Positions 9,543 to 18,301 of a stretch of 60,055 nucleotides of DNA are shown here, in pieces (within the stretch, counting starts at the first letter, position 1; each line of letters begins with the position of its first letter). Below the pieces are notes generated by a model. That model saw nothing but the letters and a program-made list of their open reading frames with translations, searched no databases and was not told the DNA's origin. The stretch lies in contig CALAMC010000029.1 of NCBI GenBank assembly GCA_937925655.1, positions 1 through 60,055 of the forward strand. The letters run 5' to 3'. The stretch is from an uncultured candidate division Zixibacteria bacterium. Its GTDB lineage: Bacteria; Zixibacteria; MSB-5A5; GN15; PGXB01. The translations under genes and the position numbers were made by a program.

Positions 9543-9751
9543 TTATATAATTATCCCATGCCCATGTAAAACTGCAATATACGGCGAAAAGCCACCGGGG
9601 GGCAAGATAATTAATACCGGCCCGGAAATCTTGCCGCTATTCTTGTCAGACATCTAGCGCTACTGATACTAACCAATTGAAAGTGTGGCATTTTAACCGA
9701 TGCGCGAAAAAAACTAAACTCCTGATAAGGATTAAAGCTGTGAGGTACAAA

Positions 9752-11425
9752 ATGAATCTATCCGGGAAATTGACTCTGCTGTTATTTTCGGTTTTTATCG
9801 CCGCAGGGTCTTTTGGGCAGAACTTATTTACCAACCCCGAAAGCGTCGTTTTCGATTCTTTGAACGAACGCTATCTGGTAGCCAACTGGGCCGATGGCAT
9901 CATTGCCCTCGAATACGACTATTCCCAGTCGCATTTCAAACAGGGTATCGGCACCCGTTGCGCCGGGATGCAAATCGTCGGAAATACTGCCTTCATATCC
10001 ACCGAAAATCTGAAGGGATTCGATTTGACCACCGGCGAGCAGGTCGTCAACCTATTCATTCCCGGCGCAACCCTGGATGGTCTGGCCGCTGACACTTCCG
10101 GCAATCTTTATGCCGTCGATACGGGAGGGAGAATCTTTAAAATTAGATTAAGCGATTTGACTTATTCGCTTTTTGCCACGGGATTTACCACCGGCCTGCA
10201 GGATATCGACTTCGACAAATGGAACAATCGCCTGATTGCCGTGGAATATTCGGCATCGTCTCCCGGTATCAAAGCCGTCAGTCTGCCCGATGCCACGGTC
10301 ACGGTAGTTGCGTCACCACCCTTCGGGTACTTCGACGGAGTTTGTATGGACCAGGACGGCAATGTTTTCGTGTCGTCCAATTCGTCCGGCAGTAATGTTT
10401 ATAAATACGATAATGCTTTTTCACAACCACCGGTCTTGGTTGCATCGGGATTGAGCTTTGCGGCCGGATTATGTTATGATCCCTGGCACGATATTCTGGC
10501 GGTTCCCAATTTTGAAGGTGCCCGCGTCAGTTTCCATCCCCAGCGTTATTTTTTTACGGCCGATACCACCTGGGGCTGGGTGCCTCTGGAAGTGCAATTC
10601 ACGGGCGGCTGTGATTATGCCGTCGACACCTGGAGCTGGGATTTCGGCGACGGCGGCACTTCCGACAACCAGAATCCTGCCCATATTTTCGAGAATATCG
10701 GATTGTACGATGTCACCATGAAGATAACCTACGGCGAAAATGAAAAAACCCGCATCAATTACAATTATATCCGCGTTCTGGCTGATACGATGAAGGCCTC
10801 GGAGTGCAATGCCGTCGCCGGCCAGCCGGTCGAAATCGTGATTTACGCCAGAAATACTCTGCCTGTTTCCAGATTCACCATCCCCGTGGAATACTCCGGC
10901 TCGCTGGCATTGACTTTCGATTCCGTCTCCCGCGCCGGTTGCCGCACCGAATATTTCGATAATCATTATTTCGCCGACAATAACACCATCTCCCGGCTTC
11001 TCACCGTGGTCGTCAGGAACACGACTACCACCACACCGCCTTTGGAACCGGGTTACGGGCCGATATTAAAACTGTACTTCAGTCCTCCGGCCGTTGTCCC
11101 GGCGGGCCGTTCGACGACCATTGCCATCGATGGTTATTCCACCCGCCTGCCGCAGTTTGTCGGCGCCCCCTATACCTTCATCCCGCCGACCGTGAACGGC
11201 CGGGCGTATTCCTTTATCTGCGGCGATGTCAATAACGATACTTCCCTTAATCTGATTGACATTTTATACTTAATCGATCACCTGTATGGCTCTCCGCCCG
11301 GGCCGGCGCCCAATCCCTTTCAATCCGGGGATGTCAACTCCGATAGCAGTATCAACCTGATAGATATTTTATACCTGATTGACCATTTGTACGGTGTTCC
11401 ACCCGGGCCGAATCCAACTTGCTAA
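9752..11425 (+). CDS. Exported beta-propeller/PKD protein with cohesin-like and dockerin-like modules
   Basis: 557 residues from the ATG at 9752, chosen because a signal peptide follows directly (KLTLLLFSVFIAAGSFGQ) and GTGAGG lies upstream; a TTG at 9677 would put 25 charged residues in front. Residues 22-260 resemble an SMP-30/NHL-type propeller (NPESVVFD, then repeated DGLAADTSGNLYAVD-like units). About 265-345 is a PKD domain with WDFGDGGTS. About 347-485 looks like a cohesin domain (GQPVEIVIYARN, FTIPVEYSGSLALTFDSV). Residues 490-557 are two dockerin-like repeats with PPGPAP linkers; a cysteine precedes the first loop and the last residue is cysteine. Probably a surface or extracellular scaffold or sugar-related protein; ligand unknown. 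Confidence 0.8.
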   Translation: MNLSGKLTLLLFSVFIAAGSFGQNLFTNPESVVFDSLNERYLVANWADGIIALEYDYSQSHFKQGIGTRCAGMQIVGNTAFISTENLKGFDLTTGEQVVNLFIPGATLDGLAADTSGNLYAVDTGGRIFKIRLSDLTYSLFATGFTTGLQDIDFDKWNNRLIAVEYSASSPGIKAVSLPDATVTVVASPPFGYFDGVCMDQDGNVFVSSNSSGSNVYKYDNAFSQPPVLVASGLSFAAGLCYDPWHDILAVPNFEGARVSFHPQRYFFTADTTWGWVPLEVQFTGGCDYAVDTWSWDFGDGGTSDNQNPAHIFENIGLYDVTMKITYGENEKTRINYNYIRVLADTMKASECNAVAGQPVEIVIYARNTLPVSRFTIPVEYSGSLALTFDSVSRAGCRTEYFDNHYFADNNTISRLLTVVVRNTTTTTPPLEPGYGPILKLYFSPPAVVPAGRSTTIAIDGYSTRLPQFVGAPYTFIPPTVNGRAYSFICGDVNNDTSLNLIDILYLIDHLYGSPPGPAPNPFQSGDVNSDSSINLIDILYLIDHLYGVPPGPNPTC

Positions 11426-11453
11426 TATGGCCTCCCCCATATTGCACCCCATA

Positions 11454-11488
11454 GGAAGGCGGTCATCACGACCGCCTTCCATTTTTTT
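11454..11488 (+). terminator. Rho-independent terminator
   Basis: A perfect 11-base stem (GGAAGGCGGTC / GACCGCCTTCC) with loop ATCAC and a run of seven T. It lies 28 bases after the propeller/dockerin gene and before rarD. Confidence 0.93.
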
Positions 11489-11535
11489 GCTCAAAATTTA
11501 CACCTTTTGGACTTTGGAAATCGTATATTCGGCCC

Positions 11536-12447
11536 ATGAACGTGCCGCCCACGACCGACAACATCTCCTACCGCGATGGATTGTTATACAGCATTCTGGC
11601 CTATACCACCTGGGGACTGGGGCCGATCTATTTTAAGGCCATAGCGGAAGTTCCGCCCTCCGAGGTGCTCGCTCACCGGATTGTCTGGTCGATCGTGTTT
11701 CTGTTTGCGGCATCGCTGGTTTTGAAAAACACCGGAGAAATAAAGGCCGCCCTAACATCATGGAAAGCCCTTAAATATCTTGGTATTACCACCGTTCTGA
11801 TCGCCGTCAACTGGTATTCTTTCATCTGGTCAATCGAAAATCGTCAGGTTTTGCAGGCCAGTCTCGGTTACTTCATCAACCCGCTTATAACCGTGCTTTT
11901 AGGCGCCCTGTTTCTCAAAGAAAAACTGCGGCGCCCGGCTCAAATCAGTATCATCTTTGCCGCCGTTGGGGTCGTTCTCATCATCGCCAAAAGCGCGGTA
12001 CTCCCCGTTGCCGGTCTCGTTTTGGCCGTCACCTTTGCCTTTTATGCCCTCCTGCGCAAAATAGCCCCGGTTGAAGCCGTTCCCGGTCTGACCGTGGAAA
12101 CGACTCTACTGGGACCGTTGGCCCTGGGCTATTTATTCTGGCTGGGTCACAATAATGCCATCGTTTTCGGAAACACGACAACGGGCATAAATCTCCTTCT
12201 GGCGGCCGCCGGGCCGGTAACTTCACTGCCTTTGATATGGTTCGCCAAGGGCACTCGCCGCCTGCAGTTATCCACCGTCGGATTCCTGCAGTACATCTCC
12301 CCCAGCCTGCATTTTCTGCTGGCCGTGGCAATTTACGGAGAACCTTTCGGAGTTGTCCACCTGCTGGCCTTCCTGTTCATCTGGACCGGACTGGCCATTT
12401 TCACCCTCGATTCTTTCAAACGCGCCCGAAAAAATCACCGGTCATAA
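11536..12447 (+). CDS. rarD: RarD-type EamA-family transporter
   Basis: 303 residues and about ten hydrophobic helices in two homologous halves, as in the drug/metabolite transporter superfamily. The N-terminal YSILAYTTWGLGPIYFKAI, then LAHRIVWSIVFL, ENRQVLQASLGYFINPL and the late FLQYISPSLHFLLAV are characteristic of RarD proteins. It acts in the inner membrane. The substrate is not defined for most members. No Shine-Dalgarno precedes the ATG. A TATATT lies seven bases upstream, so the mRNA may be leaderless, though no good -35 box is visible. Single-gene unit between two terminators. Confidence 0.88.
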   Translation: MNVPPTTDNISYRDGLLYSILAYTTWGLGPIYFKAIAEVPPSEVLAHRIVWSIVFLFAASLVLKNTGEIKAALTSWKALKYLGITTVLIAVNWYSFIWSIENRQVLQASLGYFINPLITVLLGALFLKEKLRRPAQISIIFAAVGVVLIIAKSAVLPVAGLVLAVTFAFYALLRKIAPVEAVPGLTVETTLLGPLALGYLFWLGHNNAIVFGNTTTGINLLLAAAGPVTSLPLIWFAKGTRRLQLSTVGFLQYISPSLHFLLAVAIYGEPFGVVHLLAFLFIWTGLAIFTLDSFKRARKNHRS

Positions 12448-12472
12448 AAAAAGGGCCGATATGATCGGCCCC
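12446..12472 (-). terminator. Terminator for the M14 carboxypeptidase gene
   Basis: Stem GGGCCGAT / ATCGGCCC with a 3-base loop, followed on the - strand by seven T (12452-12446). It lies 23 bases after the M14 stop and starts at the rarD stop, so it may also trim rarD transcripts. Confidence 0.8.
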
Positions 12473-12494
12473 CCGAAAGGATGCCCCTCCCTTA

Positions 12495-14684
12495 TCAATT
12501 GCATGCCGGTTCCGGACCCGGCGGGACACCATATAAATAATCAATCAAATACAGAATATCGATCAGGTTTATGTTATCATCGCCGTTGACATCGGCCGCG
12601 TCCTCCGGCTCCGGAGCCGGGCCCGGCGGCACATTATACTTGTAGGCAATGATATATAAAATATCAATCAGATTGACATCGCCGTCGCCCGAAGCGTCGC
12701 CGCAAACATATTGCGCACCCACCGCGACCGACTTCTGCAGCGAACGCGTGCTCCATTGTCCGTTATCATCCTGCGCCTGCACATAATAGCTGTACACTCC
12801 GGGTGTACGGCCGGAAACGGTATAAGTGGTATCCGTCAAAGTTTCCCCGAGGACATTCCACGATTCAAAACTTGTGACCGGCGAGATATTATCGATCACA
12901 AAACCGCCCCAGGAATAAACCAAATCATAAATATGATAACTGAACCGGAAATACACTTCCTGCCCGACATATGCCGAAAGGTCGAACAGCCCCGGGACCC
13001 ACTGATTTTCCGACCAGCCGGTGATGCCGTTGCCGAGATTGTGTCCCCAGCCGTCGATAACATTGGTCGTGATATTTCCTTCCAATGAAGTGAATATCTT
13101 GCCGTCGGTGGATATCTCGACATAGGCATAGTCCCACCCGTCGGAAATGGCATAATTGATCATGAACCGGAGGGTATCGTTGGGTTGCACCGTGTACGGA
13201 TATTTGCTTTGCATGTATTTGATTTCCGGCCATGGATCACCGGTATAAAAACCGGTATTATCGTCATAGCCGAAATCATTAACTCTGACAAGCCCGTGAT
13301 AATCCCAGTTATCGTCGCTGTCGGCCCGGTCGGTCACGGTCAATTTGTTTTTAAGCTCCACCAGTCTATAATTGACCGCCGGGTTGATCGTGTCAGTATG
13401 CACCCAATCCAGTTTAAAAGCGGCATTTTCATCGGCCGAATCGGGCGCGAACAAAGTCGGCCGTTCCGGAGGCAAAGCTTTATAGGCGTTGTCGGCTATC
13501 TGCGCGATGTACATATTCGGCCACAGGTTTTCCTGAACCAGCGAGTCGATGCGGCTGGGATCCGGCCAGAATCCGTCGGAATAGCGTCGACCGACTTCCG
13601 CCGTTATCGCGAATATTTTATTCTTCTCCGTCTGTTCCCCGTAATACCAGTCCTCGGAACCGCCGTTGACGGCATATCCGATACCCCGGGTGTGCTCATA
13701 ATGACTGAAAGTCGCCATCGAGTCGGCCATCGATACAAATACTTCATGGTCTTCACAATGGCTGTCGTTGTACCCGTACGCCCACAAGTACATATTCACC
13801 GCCGAATGATAGTGCAGGGCGATTTGAAAATCGTGGGCGTTGGTGAATTGCCGCAGGGCTTCCGTTTCCGGTTCGGAAAACGGCCCGGTTCCGCGATACG
13901 TCTCGGTGGATGGATCGGGCGATGAACCCTCGTTATCATATCCCCACATATATCCGAAATTGCGATTCAAATCTATTCCGAAGGTGCCGTTGCCGTTATC
14001 CCGACGGTTCTTGCGCCACATGCCGCCGCCGGTCGGGGCGATCAGCTGATTGTAAAAATACCCGTCCGGATTCAAACATGGTATGAACCACAATTCGCGA
14101 TTATCGACCAAATCGGTGACTTCCGGGTCGATACCGTAATTATCCGTAAGATAATTCATGAAATGAAACAGGACCATCGGGGTGATGACTTCGCGGGCGT
14201 GAATCGCGGCCGTGTACATGACTTCCGGCTCGTCCTCATCGACAGTCGGATTGTCGGAAATTTTGAAAGCCCAAATATCACGGTTTTCGATGGTTTTCCC
14301 GATACTGATGCGTTCGGTAGTGATATTCGGATGCTGAAGATGCATGATCAGCATCTCGAATTCGATGTCGGACAGGGTCATGTAGCCGCCCATGTCCTTG
14401 TCCGTCAGACGCGATTGATAGAACGCGGTCAGATCCGGGTGAATGATCTCGGTTTTGTACCCCAGGGCCTCGATACGAGCCAGTTGCTCGTCATCGGTGA
14501 CAATATCGATTTGCCCCCGCGCTTTGCCGATAATATCCAGCTGAAATTCCTTGAGCGGTTCCCATTGTTGCGGCCTGTCCAGAAAGACGCGGGCCTGGAT
14601 ATATTTCTTTTCCGCCATCGCCTGTCCCGTAAACGCGAATAGCATTACCAAACCGGCCAAAGCCCATAGCACAGACTTTTTCAA
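12495..14684 (-). CDS. Secreted M14 zinc carboxypeptidase with C-terminal dockerin-like repeats
   Basis: 729 residues. The start is TTG at 14684, supported by GGGAGG a few bases upstream and by the signal peptide directly after it (likely cut after A24, QAMA). Metallopeptidase M14 signature: zinc ligands H162 and E165 in IHAREVITP, H291 in LHYHS, DLNRNF with R241, and catalytic E363 in TAEVGRRYS; all key residues are present. Residues 425-640 form an immune-inhibitor-A-like beta-sandwich plus a short fibronectin-like stretch. Residues 661-729 are paired dockerin-like loops (GDASGDGDVN, ADVNGDDNIN) with PPGPAP linkers. One cysteine is just before the first loop and one is next to last. It should remove C-terminal residues from peptides outside the cell. 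Own transcription unit. Confidence 0.9.
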   Translation of the reverse strand: MKKSVLWALAGLVMLFAFTGQAMAEKKYIQARVFLDRPQQWEPLKEFQLDIIGKARGQIDIVTDDEQLARIEALGYKTEIIHPDLTAFYQSRLTDKDMGGYMTLSDIEFEMLIMHLQHPNITTERISIGKTIENRDIWAFKISDNPTVDEDEPEVMYTAAIHAREVITPMVLFHFMNYLTDNYGIDPEVTDLVDNRELWFIPCLNPDGYFYNQLIAPTGGGMWRKNRRDNGNGTFGIDLNRNFGYMWGYDNEGSSPDPSTETYRGTGPFSEPETEALRQFTNAHDFQIALHYHSAVNMYLWAYGYNDSHCEDHEVFVSMADSMATFSHYEHTRGIGYAVNGGSEDWYYGEQTEKNKIFAITAEVGRRYSDGFWPDPSRIDSLVQENLWPNMYIAQIADNAYKALPPERPTLFAPDSADENAAFKLDWVHTDTINPAVNYRLVELKNKLTVTDRADSDDNWDYHGLVRVNDFGYDDNTGFYTGDPWPEIKYMQSKYPYTVQPNDTLRFMINYAISDGWDYAYVEISTDGKIFTSLEGNITTNVIDGWGHNLGNGITGWSENQWVPGLFDLSAYVGQEVYFRFSYHIYDLVYSWGGFVIDNISPVTSFESWNVLGETLTDTTYTVSGRTPGVYSYYVQAQDDNGQWSTRSLQKSVAVGAQYVCGDASGDGDVNLIDILYIIAYKYNVPPGPAPEPEDAADVNGDDNINLIDILYLIDYLYGVPPGPEPACN

Positions 14685-14728
14685 ATTGGCCTCCCATGGC
14701 TTAATTGTTCTTGGCGGCGTTTGTTTTT

Positions 14729-14769
14729 TGCGGTATAAGACTAAGTCTTAATAGATAGACGATACCGCA
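14729..14769. repeat. Nested inverted repeat upstream of the M14 gene
   Basis: Outer arms TGCGGTAT (14729-14736) and ATACCGCA (14762-14769) enclose a smaller hairpin AAGACT-A-AGTCTT (14737-14749). It lies 45 bases upstream of the M14 start, in its probable leader or promoter region. On the - strand it is followed by A residues, not T, so it is not a normal terminator for the upstream gene. An operator or leader hairpin is possible. Confidence 0.5.
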
Positions 14770-14822
14770 CGGGAATTGTTCTATAATTTTTCGACAATGA
14801 AGGAAATACTAAAAAATTAAGA

Positions 14823-16883
14823 CTACCGTTGGCGGCCACTTTCAAGGCCGAGAGAATCGGCCAGTTTATCAAGTTCCTTTATCCTGGCGGCATAGGCCTG
14901 GTCAAAGCTCCCATCCCTTTGATAGGCTTCAAAATACTCCAAAAAACCGCCCCTGTCCGACTGGCGCGCGGCCAATTTGGCCAACCAGTAATTTCCGGCG
15001 ACCCCAGCCCCTCCCAAAGTCAATAAATGACGGGCATAATAAGCCGCGGAATCATATTCATGCGCCTGAAAATGCAGCCAGACCAGGCTCCCCAGAACAA
15101 ACGGATCCCCGTCATATAGGCGATAACTCGACTTAAGCCAGACCCGGGCACTGTCATACATTTTTAGCCCGGCGAATATAACCGCCCGGTCCCGCCGCGT
15201 CTCGCTGTTAAACGGTTCCAGTTGCAGAGCTTTGTCTGACTCCGCCAGCGCCTGCCGCAAGTCCCCCTTAAGATAATACAGCCCGCCCATGAGATTATGA
15301 TAAACCGGGGAGTACTTGTTCGGTTTGACCGCCGCCAGAAGCGTCCCGGCCGTCGCCGCATCACGATTCTGAAGCGCCTCCGAGGCCCGGTGCAATCTGA
15401 CGGCATCCGGGTAGTACTCCGGATACAATCCGTTGAGCGAATCGACCGCTCTATGATTCCCTTTGTTCTCATAATAACTGCGCAAAACTATAAAACTCGA
15501 TATCGACTTCTTTCGATCAAGATCTATTATGTACTTATGATATTTAACCGATGATTCCTCGTTCAGATTGCAGGCGAAATAGGGCACGACCAGCCAAACA
15601 CTCATGAATGCGACCAGAGCCGTCCGGCCGGAAAACATTTTCAGACGATACGATGGAACGAGCGTTATCGCCAGCATCGTCAGCGCTATAAACGACGGTG
15701 CGAATAAATCCCAGTCGCGCGGCATGGCCAGATGCGGGTCAATCATTAGCAGAAATATCACGCCTGCCCCTGCAGACAAGAGCAAGAATGCCGCGGCGGG
15801 CGCGTCAAGAACCTTCTTCCATCCGTTGCCGACCAGATATATAATTACAATCAATAACGGCGACAGTACAAGCGATAAATTTAATAAATCCAGTACATGC
15901 GAAACGCTGAATACGAAATAGCTCTCATCGACCGGTTTACCGGCAAAGGGCCGCAGGAATATATTTTCAATGGCCAGATTATTCTGGATTTCCATATACA
16001 ACCCGACCGCCCCGGCAATGAGTACAATCGCTACTACCGACCAAAATGGCCATTTGAACTTCGCGTAAAACCGCCGGCCTTTCTCCCCGGACAGGGCCAG
16101 GCCGACCAGAGCCGGGACAAAAACAAACATGTACAGGTGAATAAATGCGCCGAAAACAAAAAACAGCACCGCTCGCCATAGACCCCGCCCGCTGTTTATA
16201 TATTTTAACCCGTAATATAAGATACCGGTCAGGCCGACCCACAACAGCGGATAGCTTTCGGCATAACCGAAAAAAAGCAACATGACACCGGAGCCGGCCA
16301 ATCCCGCGAACGCCAGTAATCTTCGATTTTTATCTTCCCCCAGCTCCCGCGCCATTAATAACATGAAGGATACGGCCATCATGCCCGAGATGACCGAAAC
16401 CGTCTGAAACGCCAGTCGGGCGTTGGCGACACTTTTCTCACCCAGAAGAGATTGCACCGCCGAAACAATGTATGTAAGGCCGCGTTCACTCCATTTATGA
16501 ATGACAAAATGACTCGACCCGAGATTGTTGATCTGCATATAGCCGTCGCCGAGGAAATGGGTCGGCATGGCAAAGACGGTAAAGATGACCCCGCAGAGAA
16601 TCGCAAAAATAATCCGATTGATTGTCTGTCGCTTGTCCTCTAAAAATAGATTATTGAATCGCCCGGTCACGGATTCGCCGATTTTTCCCCCCGATTTTGA
16701 ATAGTACCCGGCCAGAATAATTGCCCCCGCGACGGCATAGACGACGGTCACCCACGGCGGTAAAAATATAAGATGATTGACTCCCCACAGCCGGGCCGAG
16801 GGCATCGCATACCCCAAAAACCGGAGCAGAAACAGCAGGGCCAGAAGAATAAACACGATATTTGCGGTTTGGTCTTTTTTCAT
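14823..16883 (-). CDS. Polytopic membrane protein with C-terminal TPR repeats
   Basis: 686 residues from the ATG at 16883; the longer frame to 17090 would add 69 hydrophilic residues that run into the divergent gene. Residues 1-440 contain about ten to twelve membrane helices with a charged periplasmic loop after the first pair. This layout resembles protein O-mannosyltransferase/GT39-like or O-antigen-ligase-like proteins, but I see no defining catalytic motif. Residues 500-680 are TPR-like helices (VYHNLMGGLYYLKGDLRQALAESDKALQLEPFNSETRRDRA). Such membrane-plus-TPR proteins are common in FCB genomes and are usually unassigned. A TATATT box at about 24 bases upstream fits a short leader. Function unknown. 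Confidence 0.7.
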   Translation of the reverse strand: MKKDQTANIVFILLALLFLLRFLGYAMPSARLWGVNHLIFLPPWVTVVYAVAGAIILAGYYSKSGGKIGESVTGRFNNLFLEDKRQTINRIIFAILCGVIFTVFAMPTHFLGDGYMQINNLGSSHFVIHKWSERGLTYIVSAVQSLLGEKSVANARLAFQTVSVISGMMAVSFMLLMARELGEDKNRRLLAFAGLAGSGVMLLFFGYAESYPLLWVGLTGILYYGLKYINSGRGLWRAVLFFVFGAFIHLYMFVFVPALVGLALSGEKGRRFYAKFKWPFWSVVAIVLIAGAVGLYMEIQNNLAIENIFLRPFAGKPVDESYFVFSVSHVLDLLNLSLVLSPLLIVIIYLVGNGWKKVLDAPAAAFLLLSAGAGVIFLLMIDPHLAMPRDWDLFAPSFIALTMLAITLVPSYRLKMFSGRTALVAFMSVWLVVPYFACNLNEESSVKYHKYIIDLDRKKSISSFIVLRSYYENKGNHRAVDSLNGLYPEYYPDAVRLHRASEALQNRDAATAGTLLAAVKPNKYSPVYHNLMGGLYYLKGDLRQALAESDKALQLEPFNSETRRDRAVIFAGLKMYDSARVWLKSSYRLYDGDPFVLGSLVWLHFQAHEYDSAAYYARHLLTLGGAGVAGNYWLAKLAARQSDRGGFLEYFEAYQRDGSFDQAYAARIKELDKLADSLGLESGRQR

Positions 16884-17029
16884 CGATAACGCCGCTTCTT
16901 TTCGACCAATATACAGGATTCGGCAATTATCCCAAAACCGAAATTTCGTCAAACATCTCCACCTCTCATGTACCCTTCGCGTCGTGGCTGGTTGGTCTTC
17001 AGGCCGACCGGCTCCATTCCCCCCCGCCC

Positions 17030-17058
17030 TTGACAAATCCGCCTTTATCTGCCAAATT
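17030..17058 (+). promoter_or_regulatory. Promoter of the DUF401 gene, apparently leaderless
   Basis: A perfect TTGACA (17030-17035), a 17-base spacer and a weak CAAATT (17053-17058). Its end lies eight bases before the ATG, so transcription would begin at the start codon. No Shine-Dalgarno is present. Confidence 0.5.
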
Positions 17059-17065
17059 GAACCCC

Positions 17066-18238
17066 ATGAACATCCTCGCGTTTTTGGCATCTTTGGCCGT
17101 GATTTTGACTATCTCCCGGCGAAGTCTCTCTCTTGGCATAATCGCCGGGGCGCTCGTCCTTGGCGTGGTCACCCTGCCCTTTAAAACTTTTTTGGACCGT
17201 CTGATTTTCACCTGTACCGATTATGAAATTCTGGCCATGTCCATAGCTGTCGGGATAATTCCGCTCATCGGCGGGGCCATGAAAAAAAGCGGCCAGATCG
17301 ACAGCCTGGTCGAAAACGTCCGCATCCGCCAGAAACACATGCTGGCCTTCGCCCCGGCCCTGATGGGGCTTCTGCCCATGCCCGGCGGGGCGCTTCTGTC
17401 CGCCCCCATTATGGAACGTTCCGGCCACGGCGTCCCCGATGACATCGTCGCCGCCGCCAACAACTGGTTTCGCCATATGTTTTTGTTCATTTATCCGCTG
17501 GCCCCGGCCCTGATTGTCCTGACCGCCATCACCGCTCTGGATTTGTATCTTTGCATTCTCTATGTTCTGCCCTTTACAATCGTCGCCACCGTCATGGGCT
17601 ACCTGTTTTTCCTGCGGAAGGTCAACGGCGACATTATCCGCAAAAACGGCTTTTCGCTCAAAGGGCTTCTGGTTCCGCTGTCCGTCATCCTCTCCGCGCC
17701 GCTTCTGGATTTTATTCTCAAGAAATTTTTCGGACTGGGCAACACCGCCACCTTAATCGGGGTCATAACCGGCCTGACACTGTCACTGCTTTTCGGCCGG
17801 GCAAAATTGCCGCTACCGCCTCTTTTCAAAGAAATGAAACCGTGGAATTTCGCGCTGATAATTCTCGGCATGTTTTTATATCTGCATATCTTCGAAAAAA
17901 CCGATATCGGTCGGTCCATCGCCGAGCTTCCCCTGCCGCCGCTTCTTCTGGCCATCACCGCCGGCTTTGCGCTGGGCTTTCTGACCGGGCGCGTCCACTT
18001 GCCCGGCTCGATTGTTTTCCCGGTCTATCTGACCGGCGTGGGACATATCACACCCTATGTTTTCGCCCTGATTTATATCGCCATCTATTTCGGGTATATC
18101 AATTCCCCGGTGCATCCCTGCCTGGTCGTCACCTGCGAATATTTCCATATTTCGATTCGCGACATGCTCAAAAAGCTGGCCCTCCCGACGGCCCTTGTCC
18201 TCGCCCTTATTGTCGTTTTAGCCCTGATTATCACCTGA
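17066..18238 (+). CDS. DUF401-family integral membrane protein
   Basis: 390 residues from the ATG at 17066. A longer in-frame reading to 16862 overlaps the divergent gene and gives a proline-rich, non-membrane N-terminus, so it was rejected. About ten membrane helices are visible. The segment MSIAVGIIPLIGGAMKKSG and the later LLPMPGGALLSAP match the conserved blocks of the DUF401 family, which resembles gluconate/citrate-type permeases with PGG re-entrant motifs. Transport of a small organic acid is an inference only. Monocistronic or followed by the GH1 gene 63 bases later, which has its own promoter. Confidence 0.78.
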   Translation: MNILAFLASLAVILTISRRSLSLGIIAGALVLGVVTLPFKTFLDRLIFTCTDYEILAMSIAVGIIPLIGGAMKKSGQIDSLVENVRIRQKHMLAFAPALMGLLPMPGGALLSAPIMERSGHGVPDDIVAAANNWFRHMFLFIYPLAPALIVLTAITALDLYLCILYVLPFTIVATVMGYLFFLRKVNGDIIRKNGFSLKGLLVPLSVILSAPLLDFILKKFFGLGNTATLIGVITGLTLSLLFGRAKLPLPPLFKEMKPWNFALIILGMFLYLHIFEKTDIGRSIAELPLPPLLLAITAGFALGFLTGRVHLPGSIVFPVYLTGVGHITPYVFALIYIAIYFGYINSPVHPCLVVTCEYFHISIRDMLKKLALPTALVLALIVVLALIIT

Positions 18239-18264
18239 TTTTCATGTCGAAAACATTGCCGACA

Positions 18265-18293
18265 TTGACCTTTCGACGTAATTTGATTATTTA
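18265..18293 (+). promoter_or_regulatory. Promoter of the GH1 gene, apparently leaderless
   Basis: TTGACC (18265-18270), a 17-base spacer and TATTTA (18288-18293). The ATG is nine bases after the -10 box, the normal distance to a transcription start, and there is no Shine-Dalgarno. Confidence 0.6.
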
Positions 18294-18301
18294 TTGAGAC
18301 T

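Noticed and set aside
9542..9570. TTTACA-N17-TATAAT promoter on the - strand
   Set aside because: It would start transcription inside the sigma gene's reading frame, after its only start codon, so I did not annotate it as a promoter and list it only as an oddity.
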